Source: Clostridiaceae bacterium (lineage in GTDB: Bacteria > Bacillota > Clostridia > Saccharofermentanales > DTU023). Taken from it: a DNA stretch of 7,363 nt. This document shows, in pieces, positions 1 to 5,699 of the stretch. Numbering within the stretch: the first letter of the stretch is position 1; the number at the start of each line of letters is the position of its first letter. The position numbers and the translations under genes are program-made. The DNA lies in the NCBI GenBank assembly GCA_012798865.1, contig JAAZMK010000166.1:1-7363 (forward strand), in the 5' to 3' direction. The notes under the pieces are model-generated. The model ran no database searches. It was not told where the DNA came from and saw nothing but the letters and a program-made list of their open reading frames with translations.

Positions 1-386
1 CGATAGGTCTATCCCCCGGTCATGTGCCGGTCAATCAGGTTGAAAGGGAAAGGCTCGAAAGCTACAGAGGCATAGATCCCTTCATTCCTGTCGAATGGAT
101 TGAAGCGTTCGGGCATATCCAAAAAGGAGGAGCGGATGTGGAACCTTGGATGATCCACACCGGTCATGGGGATTTTCGTAATGCCGGAAAGATTTTCCTT
201 TACTATGGCGAGAAGGAGTGTCTGGTTTATGCGGCGCCCATCTATGGAGAGTCTCTTGAAAGGGCGGAAGCGGAGTACAGGATTCATATAGAATCCGGTA
301 TGCCCCATTGCTACGGGATCGGGAGAATAAACAAAGCTACAAAGACGACCTATGATGAGATTGCGAGCCTATTGAATGATCTCTAG
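1..386 (+). CDS. Alpha/beta-hydrolase fold esterase/lipase, C-terminal part (5' end outside window)
   Basis: The reading frame is open from the left edge (first complete codon ATA at 3) to TAG at 384-386. A GTG at 24 could be mistaken for a start, but coding-like residues (IGLSPGH) precede it, so the gene most likely begins outside the window. The visible 127 residues match the C-terminal third of the alpha/beta_hydrolase_3 (acetyl-esterase-like) family. A strand ending in FLYYGEKE is followed by a helix (APIYGESLERAEAEYRIHI), then GMPHCYG. In this family the segment after the YG strand supplies the catalytic acid, here one of the E residues in GEKE, and the His of MPHCY is the catalytic base. 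The nucleophile GxSxG elbow would lie upstream and cannot be checked. Substrate is unknown; a cytoplasmic carboxylic-ester hydrolase is the likely class. It is convergent with the methyltransferase to its right. Confidence 0.8.
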   Translation, partial: IGLSPGHVPVNQVERERLESYRGIDPFIPVEWIEAFGHIQKGGADVEPWMIHTGHGDFRNAGKIFLYYGEKECLVYAAPIYGESLERAEAEYRIHIESGMPHCYGIGRINKATKTTYDEIASLLNDL

Positions 387-580
387 AGGTTGTTATTGTC
401 TTGTTTTGAGACAGTGATGTGAAGCGATTTAGTCACTTCTTTACTGCCAACAGGAGCTTTCGTCATTTTCGCTGCCGGTGAGTATAAAATGCTTTCGCCC
501 ACAGGGCGACAAATGGCGTTTTCCATCCGGCTCCGATTTCCACTTCATCTTCGTCATACTATGCTGCAAAGAGCCAATAT
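387..580. other. Intergenic gap between convergent genes, no gene recognised
   Basis: No convincing coding region lies here. A weak hairpin (TGTCT 397-401 pairing with AGACA 409-413, seven-base loop) follows the hydrolase stop closely. It lacks a following T run, so it is at best a poor terminator candidate. Short open frames on both strands have no recognisable protein character. Confidence 0.5.
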
Positions 581-1201
581 TCAGTTGGTCTGACAAGCCT
601 TCTTCATTAAGAAATGAATCCATTGTTTACCTTCCTTGTACAGGCAAGGTGTTCTTTCAATATGAATGATTTGTAAAATCCGGACGGATGAGAGAACCGT
701 TTGCATGTTCTCCTCAGTCATGTTGGCCATGAACGAACCCAATTGTTCTCGCCATTCTTCCTCATCGCCTTCCATAAAACTGGCGTAAACATACCCGCTG
801 GGCTTTAGGGCTGTAGCTATTCGGGAAAAGGCGTCCGGCATCGCTCGTCTTGGAATATGGAGGAGAGAGCAGCATGCCCACACCGCGTCGTATAGAGCGA
901 CATCCGACAGTTGATCAAAACGGAGGTTCTGTACAGGAATGCCGAGCCTTTCGGAAGCGATGCGGCAACAAGCGGCTGACGCATCCAAAGCGCTCACTTT
1001 GAATCCCAATCGCTGAAAAACGAGACTGTAATGACCCGTCCCGCAGCCTAGATCAAGAATGTGGTCGCCTTCTTTAAGATAAGGTAAAAGAAACTTCTCC
1101 CAAGAAGGATACCGATCATCGGGTATTTGTGCATTTTCGTTGATATTGCGGTCGTATTGATCAATCGTTTTCTGACAATACAGCATCTCCTCGCTATTCA
1201 T
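581..1201 (-). CDS. Class I SAM-dependent methyltransferase
   Basis: This 206-residue protein has a Rossmann-type methyltransferase fold. Motif I is ILDLGCGTGHYS at residues 48-59 and binds the methionine part of S-adenosylmethionine. An acidic residue (D73 in VSALDAS) ends the second strand, where it normally contacts the ribose hydroxyls. The post-II/motif IV region is LYDAVWACCSLLHIP, and the motif VI-like loop is ALKPSGYVYASF. The length and the final strand (KQWIHFLMKKA) fit a complete small Methyltransf_11/25-type enzyme acting on a small molecule or an unknown acceptor. The start at 1201 is supported by GAGGAGT about seven bases upstream. No substrate can be assigned. The gene is divergent from the ABC operon and convergent with the partial hydrolase. 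Confidence 0.88.
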   Translation of the reverse strand: MNSEEMLYCQKTIDQYDRNINENAQIPDDRYPSWEKFLLPYLKEGDHILDLGCGTGHYSLVFQRLGFKVSALDASAACCRIASERLGIPVQNLRFDQLSDVALYDAVWACCSLLHIPRRAMPDAFSRIATALKPSGYVYASFMEGDEEEWREQLGSFMANMTEENMQTVLSSVRILQIIHIERTPCLYKEGKQWIHFLMKKACQTN

Positions 1202-1247
1202 CGCTCTGACTCCTCATAATCATTCTTTGTGCGGACATAATCCTTTG

Positions 1248-1262
1248 AGCGCACCGTGCGCT
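1248..1262. promoter_or_regulatory. Inverted repeat in the leader of the methyltransferase gene
   Basis: AGCGCA-CCG-TGCGCT is a perfect six-base dyad about 46 bases upstream of the methyltransferase start. It could be an operator or a small leader hairpin. No clear -35/-10 pair for the methyltransferase was found around it, so its role is inference. Confidence 0.3.
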
Positions 1263-1304
1263 GCCTTTCGCACCCTCTTACAGGCAACAGAATGATGTTT
1301 GATC

Positions 1305-1333
1305 TGTAAACTGTAAACCGGTTAGTGTATACT
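1305..1333 (+). promoter_or_regulatory. Probable sigma-A promoter of the ABC operon
   Basis: A good -10 box TATACT (1328-1333) lies 17 bases downstream of a weak -35 TGTAAA (1305-1310). The -35 lies inside a direct repeat, with CTGTAAA occurring twice back to back at 1304-1317. This would give a leader of about 140 nt before the ATPase start. The poor -35 with an overlapping dyad (1321-1336) is consistent with a regulated promoter. The region is non-coding and lies between divergent genes, which supports the call, but the match is only moderate. Confidence 0.4.
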
Positions 1334-1336
1334 AAC
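1321..1336. promoter_or_regulatory. Operator-like dyad over the -10 region
   Basis: GTTAGT-GTAT-ACTAAC has perfect six-base arms around a four-base centre. It sits exactly over the proposed -10 box of the ABC operon promoter, where a repressor would block RNA polymerase. No regulator gene is present in the window, so the binding protein is unknown. It could also be a chance palindrome. Confidence 0.4.
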
Positions 1337-1469
1337 GCTATGTTATCAGACAGCGTATCGGCAAGCAAATAGAGCAATCGATTAACCGTTGTCGTTTCAT
1401 TGACTTGGAGTTTGAAGTGAGCATCATCTAGTCTGCAAAAGCCAACTACGTGTCGTTTTGTTCGTACGC

Positions 1470-1475
1470 AAGGAG
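1470..1475 (+). promoter_or_regulatory. Shine-Dalgarno site of the ABC ATPase
   Basis: AAGGAG lies five bases before the ATG at 1481 and fixes the start of the ATPase gene. It also argues against the long antisense open frame that crosses this point. Confidence 0.8.
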
Positions 1476-1480
1476 TAAGC

Positions 1481-2176
1481 ATGATAAAACTAAACAACGT
1501 TTCAAAGATATATCAAAGCGGTTCAACCGAGATCAGAGCGCTCGACAAGGTCAATCTAGAAGTCAAGAAAGGTGAATTTGCCGTCGTTCTCGGTCCGTCA
1601 GGATCCGGCAAGTCTACTCTCTTAAACTTGATCGGCGGGATGGATGTCGTTAGTGAGGGCGCAATCGAAATCGATGGAGAAAACATCAGTACAAAGTCTG
1701 CTGCGGAAATGGAAAATTATCGGCGGGATATGATTGGCTTTGTTTTCCAGTTTTACAACCTGATTCCTTCTCTTACGGTGAGAGAGAACGTCGATATCGT
1801 GACGTCTCTGACGAAAGATCATCTTGATGTCGATGACATCATCGATTCCGTCGGTTTAGGGGAGAGGAAGTCTTTGTTTCCTTTCAATTTATCGGGCGGC
1901 GAATTGCAACGCTTGTCGATCGCGCGAGCCGTCGTGAAAAAACCAAAAATTCTCCTCTGTGACGAACCGACAGGAGCTTTGGACACAAAGACAGGTATAC
2001 GAATCTTGAAGCTGTTAAAAGAAACGGCGAAAGACTATGGGATCACTCTGATCATCGTCACGCATAACTCCAAAATTAAAGAAATCGGCGATACCGTCAT
2101 TGAATTAAAAGACGGCAAGATCGAAAGCATCACGGAAAACATGAACCCCATCGAAATCGAAGAGGTGGAATGGTAA
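1481..2176 (+). CDS. ABC transporter ATP-binding protein, MacB/LolD/FtsE type
   Basis: This 231-residue nucleotide-binding subunit powers the adjacent FtsX-type permease from the cytoplasmic face. All ABC motifs are visible: an aromatic A-loop residue (Y11), Walker A GPSGSGKST at 38-46, Q-loop glutamine Q90 in VFQFYNLIPSLT, signature LSGGE at 137-141 (E in place of the usual Q), Walker B ILLCDEP with D161 and catalytic E162, D-loop GALD, and H-loop H195 in IVTHN. The FYNLIPSLT segment after the Q-loop is typical of the MacB/LolD/FtsE branch, whose members drive mechanotransmission or extrusion rather than classical import. The last codons overlap the permease start, so the two are translationally coupled and should form one complex. 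The substrate is not evident; antimicrobial-peptide resistance, lipoprotein handling or cell-envelope signalling are all compatible. A regulator gene often found beside such pairs is not in this window. Confidence 0.95.
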   Translation: MIKLNNVSKIYQSGSTEIRALDKVNLEVKKGEFAVVLGPSGSGKSTLLNLIGGMDVVSEGAIEIDGENISTKSAAEMENYRRDMIGFVFQFYNLIPSLTVRENVDIVTSLTKDHLDVDDIIDSVGLGERKSLFPFNLSGGELQRLSIARAVVKKPKILLCDEPTGALDTKTGIRILKLLKETAKDYGITLIIVTHNSKIKEIGDTVIELKDGKIESITENMNPIEIEEVEW

Positions 2177-4464
2177 TGAAACATCTTTTCCTAAAGACGC
2201 TCAGAGATGTCAAGACTTACTGGACTCAGTTTCTCGGCGTGTTTTTTATGACCTTAATTTCGATCACAATCTATGCGGGGATGGCTGTTGTCGGTCATGG
2301 ACTCGACGTATCCGTAGAGCAATACGTTAACGAGAGCAATCTTGCCGATCAGTGGATCTACACGACGGGCATCACGGAAGAAGATATGCGCCGCTTTGAA
2401 AACGACGAAGGCATTCAAGAGGCGACGTATGCGAGTCGTCTCAGAGCTGATGTAAAGGGTGCACAGCAATTCTTGGAACTTACGGCTTTGAGCAACGACA
2501 CGTTCATGAAGTCACATCTGGTGGATGGGGAGGCGTACGACCCTGAAAGTAGCGGGCTTTGGCTAGACAGTAAATTTGCGCAGGATAATAATCTGAAGCC
2601 AGGCGATGCGCTTATCATCAAGTATGAGGGCTTTGAGAAGGAGTTTGAGATTAAGGGACTCGTGCTGAACATCGAGAAGATGTTGTTTACCGGTTCCAAC
2701 CTCTTGACAATCCCCGATCACAAGACTTTCGGCTATGCGTTCATTGGTAAAGAGAGCCTAAATGAGCTCATCCCTTTGTATCCATACACGGAGATGAGAT
2801 TGGGCAACGGGCAAAGTCTTTCCGATGACACTCTTGAATCTGTATTGGGAGATCGCTTTCTGTTTTCCGAGATGCGAGAGGATAAAGATTTTTTAGAGGA
2901 AGTCGCAAAAGAGTCGAATCAGATGATGAAAATGTCGATCCTGTTTTCGCTCGTTTTCGTCCTCTTGTCGGCCTTGACGATGTATTCATCCATGAGTCGA
3001 TTGATCACGAATCAACGGACGATCATCGGCACGATGAAAGCTTTGGGAATCGAGGCGTGGAAGATAAAACTCCACTACGGCTTATATGGTGTCATCATCG
3101 CCACCATCGGATCGGTATGCGGTCTATTCTTAGGACCTGCCATCGTACCGCCCATACTGATCGGCGTTAAAGAGACGTACATCACGTTACCTTATTGGCA
3201 TACGGTGCACCACAAGTCCGTGTACTTGATTATCGCGGGTCTTATCTTCACATGCACTTTTGCCTCCATAAAAAACACGAGATATTTACTCAAAAAAGCA
3301 CCGGCGGAAATCTTGCGAAACACGCACAACATGGACGTCGTGCTGAAAAAGGGTCTTTTAGAACGATTTGATGTTTTCTGGTCGCGGCTTCCCAACGGAC
3401 TGAAATGGAGTCTCAGAGACAACAGCCGCAACAAAGTCAGATTCCTCATGGGAGTCGTCGGCGTTGTCGGCGGCATGGTCTTGCTCGTAGCCGGCCTAGG
3501 CGTGACGAAGTCGATCGAGCATGCCAACGAATACATCTTTACGGAGCAGTCGACATACAGCCACATCAGCGAGATCAAGATGAGCCGTCATTACGAAGAA
3601 GCTTTTCAAGACATCGGCGGTGAACAAGAGTTTTGTTTGATGTTGCAGGGCACAGCGTCCAAGGGCGACAAGAGGAGAAACATCGCCATCAGCGCCGGTG
3701 AAAATAAGGGGCTTCTCATCTACAAGGATCTCGACGGCAATGCGATCAATCTCGACAGTGGAGATGTATTAATCACCAGAAAGTTAGCGGGACAACTCGC
3801 TGTCGATGTTGGAGATGTCGTTAAAGTTGACATCAAAGGTATAGGCGAAGAAGAACTGAAGGTTACGAAAATAACGAGCAACATTTCACCGCAGGGCATC
3901 GTGATGGCAAAGGAGAAGTACGAGAAGTATTTTGCGGATTTTATGCCGAATCTCTTGTTGACGAAAGACGCCCGCTTGAAAGACCTCGAAGAAAATGGCC
4001 TGACATTGTTTACCGCGACGAGAGACCATCAGTTAAGGCAAGCCAATATCTTGGCAGAGAGCGTTGAAGCGATCATGTATATATTGATCTTGGCTTCTGT
4101 CGTGCTTGTCGTCGTCATCATTTACACCCTTTCCACGCTCAATTACATCGAAAGAGAAAGGGACTACGCCACGTTAAGAGTTCTAGGATTCAGGAAACAT
4201 GAGATCAGAAACATCCTTCTCAACGACTCTATTTTAACCGTGTTGTTAGGATGGATTGTGGGTGTTTTTACAGCGGCGAAATTTCTCGATATCTATCTGA
4301 AAGTCGTATCCTTAGACAGTGTCGAGTGGGTCGCTTATCTGGACGGCAGAATATTGGCGTTGGCAACCGTCATCGTCGTCGGCGTCTCCTTCTCAGTCGT
4401 CTTTATCTTGAGTTCGAGAATTAGGAAGATTGACCTCGTCGCATCGTTCAAATCGGTCGAGTGA
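2176..4464 (+). CDS. ABC transporter permease with two FtsX-type modules
   Basis: This large membrane subunit (762 residues from ATG 2176) partners the preceding ATPase. Two tandem modules each have one helix, a large extracytoplasmic domain, then three helices. In approximate residues from this start, helix 1 is at 17-40, the first outer domain at 41-253, helices 2-4 at 255-276, 303-326 and 350-368, helix 5 at 423-444, the second outer domain at 445-630, and helices 6-8 at 632-656, 685-703 and 723-748. Each module carries the FtsX coupling segment after its second helix (GTMKALGIEAWKIK, then ATLRVLGFRKHEIR), which contacts the ATPase. The internal duplication means one chain can replace the homodimer used by MacB. 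An ATG at 2170 is also in frame, but GAGGTGG at 2162-2168 sits one base before it and seven bases before 2176, so 2176 (TAATG overlap with the ATPase stop) is preferred. The substrate is unknown. Confidence 0.92.
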   Translation: MKHLFLKTLRDVKTYWTQFLGVFFMTLISITIYAGMAVVGHGLDVSVEQYVNESNLADQWIYTTGITEEDMRRFENDEGIQEATYASRLRADVKGAQQFLELTALSNDTFMKSHLVDGEAYDPESSGLWLDSKFAQDNNLKPGDALIIKYEGFEKEFEIKGLVLNIEKMLFTGSNLLTIPDHKTFGYAFIGKESLNELIPLYPYTEMRLGNGQSLSDDTLESVLGDRFLFSEMREDKDFLEEVAKESNQMMKMSILFSLVFVLLSALTMYSSMSRLITNQRTIIGTMKALGIEAWKIKLHYGLYGVIIATIGSVCGLFLGPAIVPPILIGVKETYITLPYWHTVHHKSVYLIIAGLIFTCTFASIKNTRYLLKKAPAEILRNTHNMDVVLKKGLLERFDVFWSRLPNGLKWSLRDNSRNKVRFLMGVVGVVGGMVLLVAGLGVTKSIEHANEYIFTEQSTYSHISEIKMSRHYEEAFQDIGGEQEFCLMLQGTASKGDKRRNIAISAGENKGLLIYKDLDGNAINLDSGDVLITRKLAGQLAVDVGDVVKVDIKGIGEEELKVTKITSNISPQGIVMAKEKYEKYFADFMPNLLLTKDARLKDLEENGLTLFTATRDHQLRQANILAESVEAIMYILILASVVLVVVIIYTLSTLNYIERERDYATLRVLGFRKHEIRNILLNDSILTVLLGWIVGVFTAAKFLDIYLKVVSLDSVEWVAYLDGRILALATVIVVGVSFSVVFILSSRIRKIDLVASFKSVE

Positions 4465-4486
4465 GATGCGCAGTTCTCACTCGACC
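4455..4486. terminator. Perfect 12-bp inverted repeat at the operon end, possible bidirectional terminator
   Basis: GGTCGAGTGAGA (4455-4466) pairs perfectly with TCTCACTCGACC (4475-4486) across an eight-base loop. The left arm contains the last permease codons and its TGA. The right arm contains the stop of the antitoxin relic on the other strand. No strong T run follows on either side, so it is not a canonical intrinsic terminator; it may act as a stabilising 3' hairpin or pause site. Confidence 0.5.
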
Positions 4487-4665
4487 TCTACCATTTTCAA
4501 CGTTTTACCTAAGGGAGCGAGAAGTTTTAAGATGGTATCGATCTGCGGGCTGGTCTTACCTGTTTCCATACGGGCGATAACGGGCTGGCTGACACCGCTT
4601 TTTTCTTCGCGTTCTTTTAATGCTGCCCGGCCAGTCGAGGAAAACAGTTTCTTCTTCAGCTTAGT
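4477..4665 (-). pseudogene. Remnant of an XRE/HigA-like helix-turn-helix antitoxin
   Basis: On the - strand an open frame of 62 codons ends at TGA (4479-4477) and reads back to an in-frame TGA at 4668-4666. It has no ATG apart from an internal one in the DNA-binding helix. The C-terminal part is a clear HTH_3/XRE domain: EKSGVSQPVIARMETGKTSP is the classic second and recognition helix with the following turn. It continues IDTILKLLAPLGKTLKMVEVE, the usual end of HigA-type antitoxins. These proteins are normally about 90-120 residues; here the first helix of the DNA-binding domain and everything before it is missing or scrambled (KLKKKLFSSTGRAALKER). No HigB/RelE-type toxin is seen next to it. 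I read it as a 5'-truncated relic; expression from a non-ATG start is possible but unlikely. Confidence 0.7.
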
Positions 4666-4683
4666 TCATTTACAGATTTGACT

Positions 4684-5166
4684 TTATTTTCCAAACAAAT
4701 GAAATACAAAAGCTATGGTTGCAGCCAGCATTGGAAATACAACGATAGTGCCAAGCCATTTCATGATAAACGTCTTCTTTGGAATGTATGGTTTTAAATC
4801 CTCGGTTCCTTTTATTTCCCATGCTTTTGTATGTCCAACCCAATACCAATCAATGAAGAATCGATCAAAAAGATTCATGATCAAGTAGATCCAAGCCATC
4901 TGTGTGAACCCATCCAAAAAACCTCTTGCACCATTAACAAAATAAACAAGTACTGGGACAACGATCAAAACAGGAATAAACAATGCAAGACTCACCAGAA
5001 TGGCATTCTTTTTCATTTGCGCTGCTGTTGTCAATCCTAATTTTATGACTCGATCTTTTACATCCTGCTCATAGAAAACAACCAATCCTACCGGTCCATT
5101 TGCTATGCCTACAACACATATGAGAAGCAGCCAAAAAGACATCGCCAAACCTTCTAAAACAACCAT
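4684..5166 (-). CDS. Small integral membrane protein of unknown function, four predicted helices
   Basis: This 160-residue protein is not assigned to a named family. Hydrophobic segments lie at about residues 7-31, 54-78, 86-105 and 137-158. A polar segment between helices 3 and 4 has a distinctive signature: DRFFIDWYWVGHTKAW (101-116), then GTEDLKPYIPKK. Its charged and aromatic residues in and beside the third helix look functionally constrained. The start is set at ATG 5166: GGGAGG lies nine bases upstream, whereas the longer TTG start at 5175 would have the same site directly against it. The gene lies on the strand opposite to the ABC operon, with a repeat-rich gap behind it. By eye it is more AT-rich than the ABC genes, which may hint at separate ancestry. 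Function cannot be inferred from context. Confidence 0.8.
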   Translation of the reverse strand: MVVLEGLAMSFWLLLICVVGIANGPVGLVVFYEQDVKDRVIKLGLTTAAQMKKNAILVSLALFIPVLIVVPVLVYFVNGARGFLDGFTQMAWIYLIMNLFDRFFIDWYWVGHTKAWEIKGTEDLKPYIPKKTFIMKWLGTIVVFPMLAATIAFVFHLFGK

Positions 5167-5190
5167 ATGCTCCAACCTCCCGCAAATTAC

Positions 5191-5211
5191 ATTGGTTCTG
5201 ATCCAATTCTA
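5191..5211 (-). promoter_or_regulatory. Possible extended -10 promoter with overlapping dyad for the membrane protein gene
   Basis: On the - strand TAGAAT (5211-5206) is preceded by TGG, giving an extended -10 element (TGn plus -10) about 40 bases before the ATG at 5166. No good -35 is visible, as is usual for extended -10 promoters. ATTGG (5191-5195) and CCAAT (5203-5207) form a five-base dyad overlapping the -10, which could be an operator or a leader hairpin. Confidence 0.35.
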
Positions 5212-5228
5212 CCAGTGCCTAACTTGCA

Positions 5229-5318
5229 CATTCGCGTAGAGTTCACTCAAGCATTCAGGCGAACTGGCCGTCGCCGAGTACAAAATTCGAAATTAACTGA
5301 AAAATTACACTCGCCGCC
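5229..5318. repeat. Degenerate outlying copy of the 72-bp repeat
   Basis: This stretch keeps the order of elements of the main array: CGCGTAGAG, a diverged middle, GTCGCCGAGTACA, AAATTCGAAATTAACTG, then AAAAATTACACTCGCCG. The AAATTCGAAATTAACTG core and the flanking CGCCGAG are clearly shared with the units at 5428-5646. The centre has diverged strongly, so it is likely an older copy. Confidence 0.6.
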
Positions 5319-5343
5319 AAAACACTTAGTTTCCTATACTGTG

Positions 5344-5383
5344 CAAAAATTCAACTTAAATCGAAAAATCGCTGTAAAAAGTT
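5344..5383. repeat. AT-rich direct repeat, left copy
   Basis: The segment contains AAATTCAACTTAAATCGAAA and a following TAAAAA tract. It aligns over about 40 bases with a second copy exactly 299 bases to the right (5643-5682), differing mostly by transitions. The two copies bracket the 72-bp array. Confidence 0.55.
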
Positions 5384-5427
5384 AGAAAACCGCACGTCTA
5401 GGCTGTTGGCACCGGGTGAAAAGTCCA

Positions 5428-5646
5428 AAAAATCGATATTAACTGCAAAACTGTACGCCGGCGTAGAGCGTCCGGAGAGACCGACCGACGCCGAGTGCAG
5501 AAATTCGAAATAATCTGCAAAACTGTACGCCGGCGTAGAGCGTTCGGAGAGACCGGCTGACGCCGGCGTACAGAAATTCGAAATAAACTGCAAAATTGTA
5601 CGCGGGTGTGGGGCGTCCGGAGAGACCGACTAATTTCAAGAACACA
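5428..5646. repeat. Tandem array of a roughly 72-bp hairpin-forming repeat, three units
   Basis: Units begin at about 5428, 5501 and 5574; the CTGC landmark recurs at 5443, 5515 and 5588, giving periods of 72 and 73. Each unit has an AT-rich part (AAATTCGAAATAA), CTGCAAAACTGTACG, the palindrome-containing CGCCGGCGTAGAGCG, the conserved TCCGGAGAGACCG, and a second palindromic arm. The third unit keeps only the first arm, and its end changes into AT-rich flank. The whole unit is conserved with no unique spacers, so this is not CRISPR. It resembles a REP-like or MITE-like intergenic element; no coding role is supported. Confidence 0.85.
5523..5573. repeat. Perfect 14-bp inverted repeat within the second array unit
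   Basis: CTGTACGCCGGCGT (5523-5536) is the exact reverse complement of ACGCCGGCGTACAG (5560-5573), across a 23-base interior that can add an inner CGG/CCG pairing around AGAGA. Each arm also contains the self-palindrome ACGCCGGCGT. The other two units have imperfect versions. A long GC-rich cruciform or RNA hairpin is expected on either strand. Confidence 0.8.
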
Positions 5647-5682
5647 AATTCAACCTAAGTTGAAAAACTCCCTAAAAAAATG
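5643..5682. repeat. AT-rich direct repeat, right copy, with internal hairpin
   Basis: This is the partner of the copy at 5344-5383. It contains the perfect dyad TTCAAC-CTAA-GTTGAA (5649-5664), of which the left copy keeps only one arm well. It begins about 18 bases past the hydrolase stop on the - strand, where a terminator would be expected. The stem is AT-rich and no strong T run follows on that strand, so a terminator role is weak. Confidence 0.5.
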
Positions 5683-5699
5683 AATCTCTGTATGTGGCG

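Larger units (their letters stand above)
5167..5699. other. Gene-free, repeat-rich intergenic region
   Basis: No plausible protein gene lies in these 533 bases. Besides the promoter-proximal segment of the membrane protein gene, it holds one degenerate and three recognisable copies of a roughly 72-bp repeat, plus two AT-rich direct repeats. Open frames on the - strand translate the repeats in different frames, giving recurrent peptides such as RSTPAYSFA and RTLYAGVQF. They lack ribosome binding sites and are by-products of the repeats. Confidence 0.7.

Noticed and set aside
397..413. Terminator after the left-edge hydrolase
   Set aside because: The stem is only five pairs with no GC-rich core and no following T run, so it was not listed as a terminator.
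441..623. 60-codon - strand open frame overlapping the methyltransferase 3' end
   Set aside because: AAGGAAGG lies six bases before its ATG, so initiation is conceivable, but those bases are methyltransferase codons (YKEGK) and the peptide has no domain, signal or conserved pattern that I recognise.
1198..1497. 99-codon - strand open frame filling the divergent intergenic region
   Set aside because: It starts at a TTG inside the ABC ATPase gene without a Shine-Dalgarno site, runs antisense to the well-defined AAGGAG site of that gene, and has no recognisable protein features.
4430..4681. 83-codon + strand open frame after the permease
   Set aside because: It is antisense to the helix-turn-helix relic, starts within the permease gene and has no ribosome binding site or domain.
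5351..5645. Short - strand open frames with repeated peptides RSTPAYSFA and RTLYAGVQF
   Set aside because: The same DNA repeat is read in different frames, with frame changes between units of 72 and 73 bases. No start signals were seen, so these are translation artefacts.
5428..5646. Possible CRISPR array
   Set aside because: The full unit including the would-be spacer is conserved between copies, there are only three units, and no cas gene is present.
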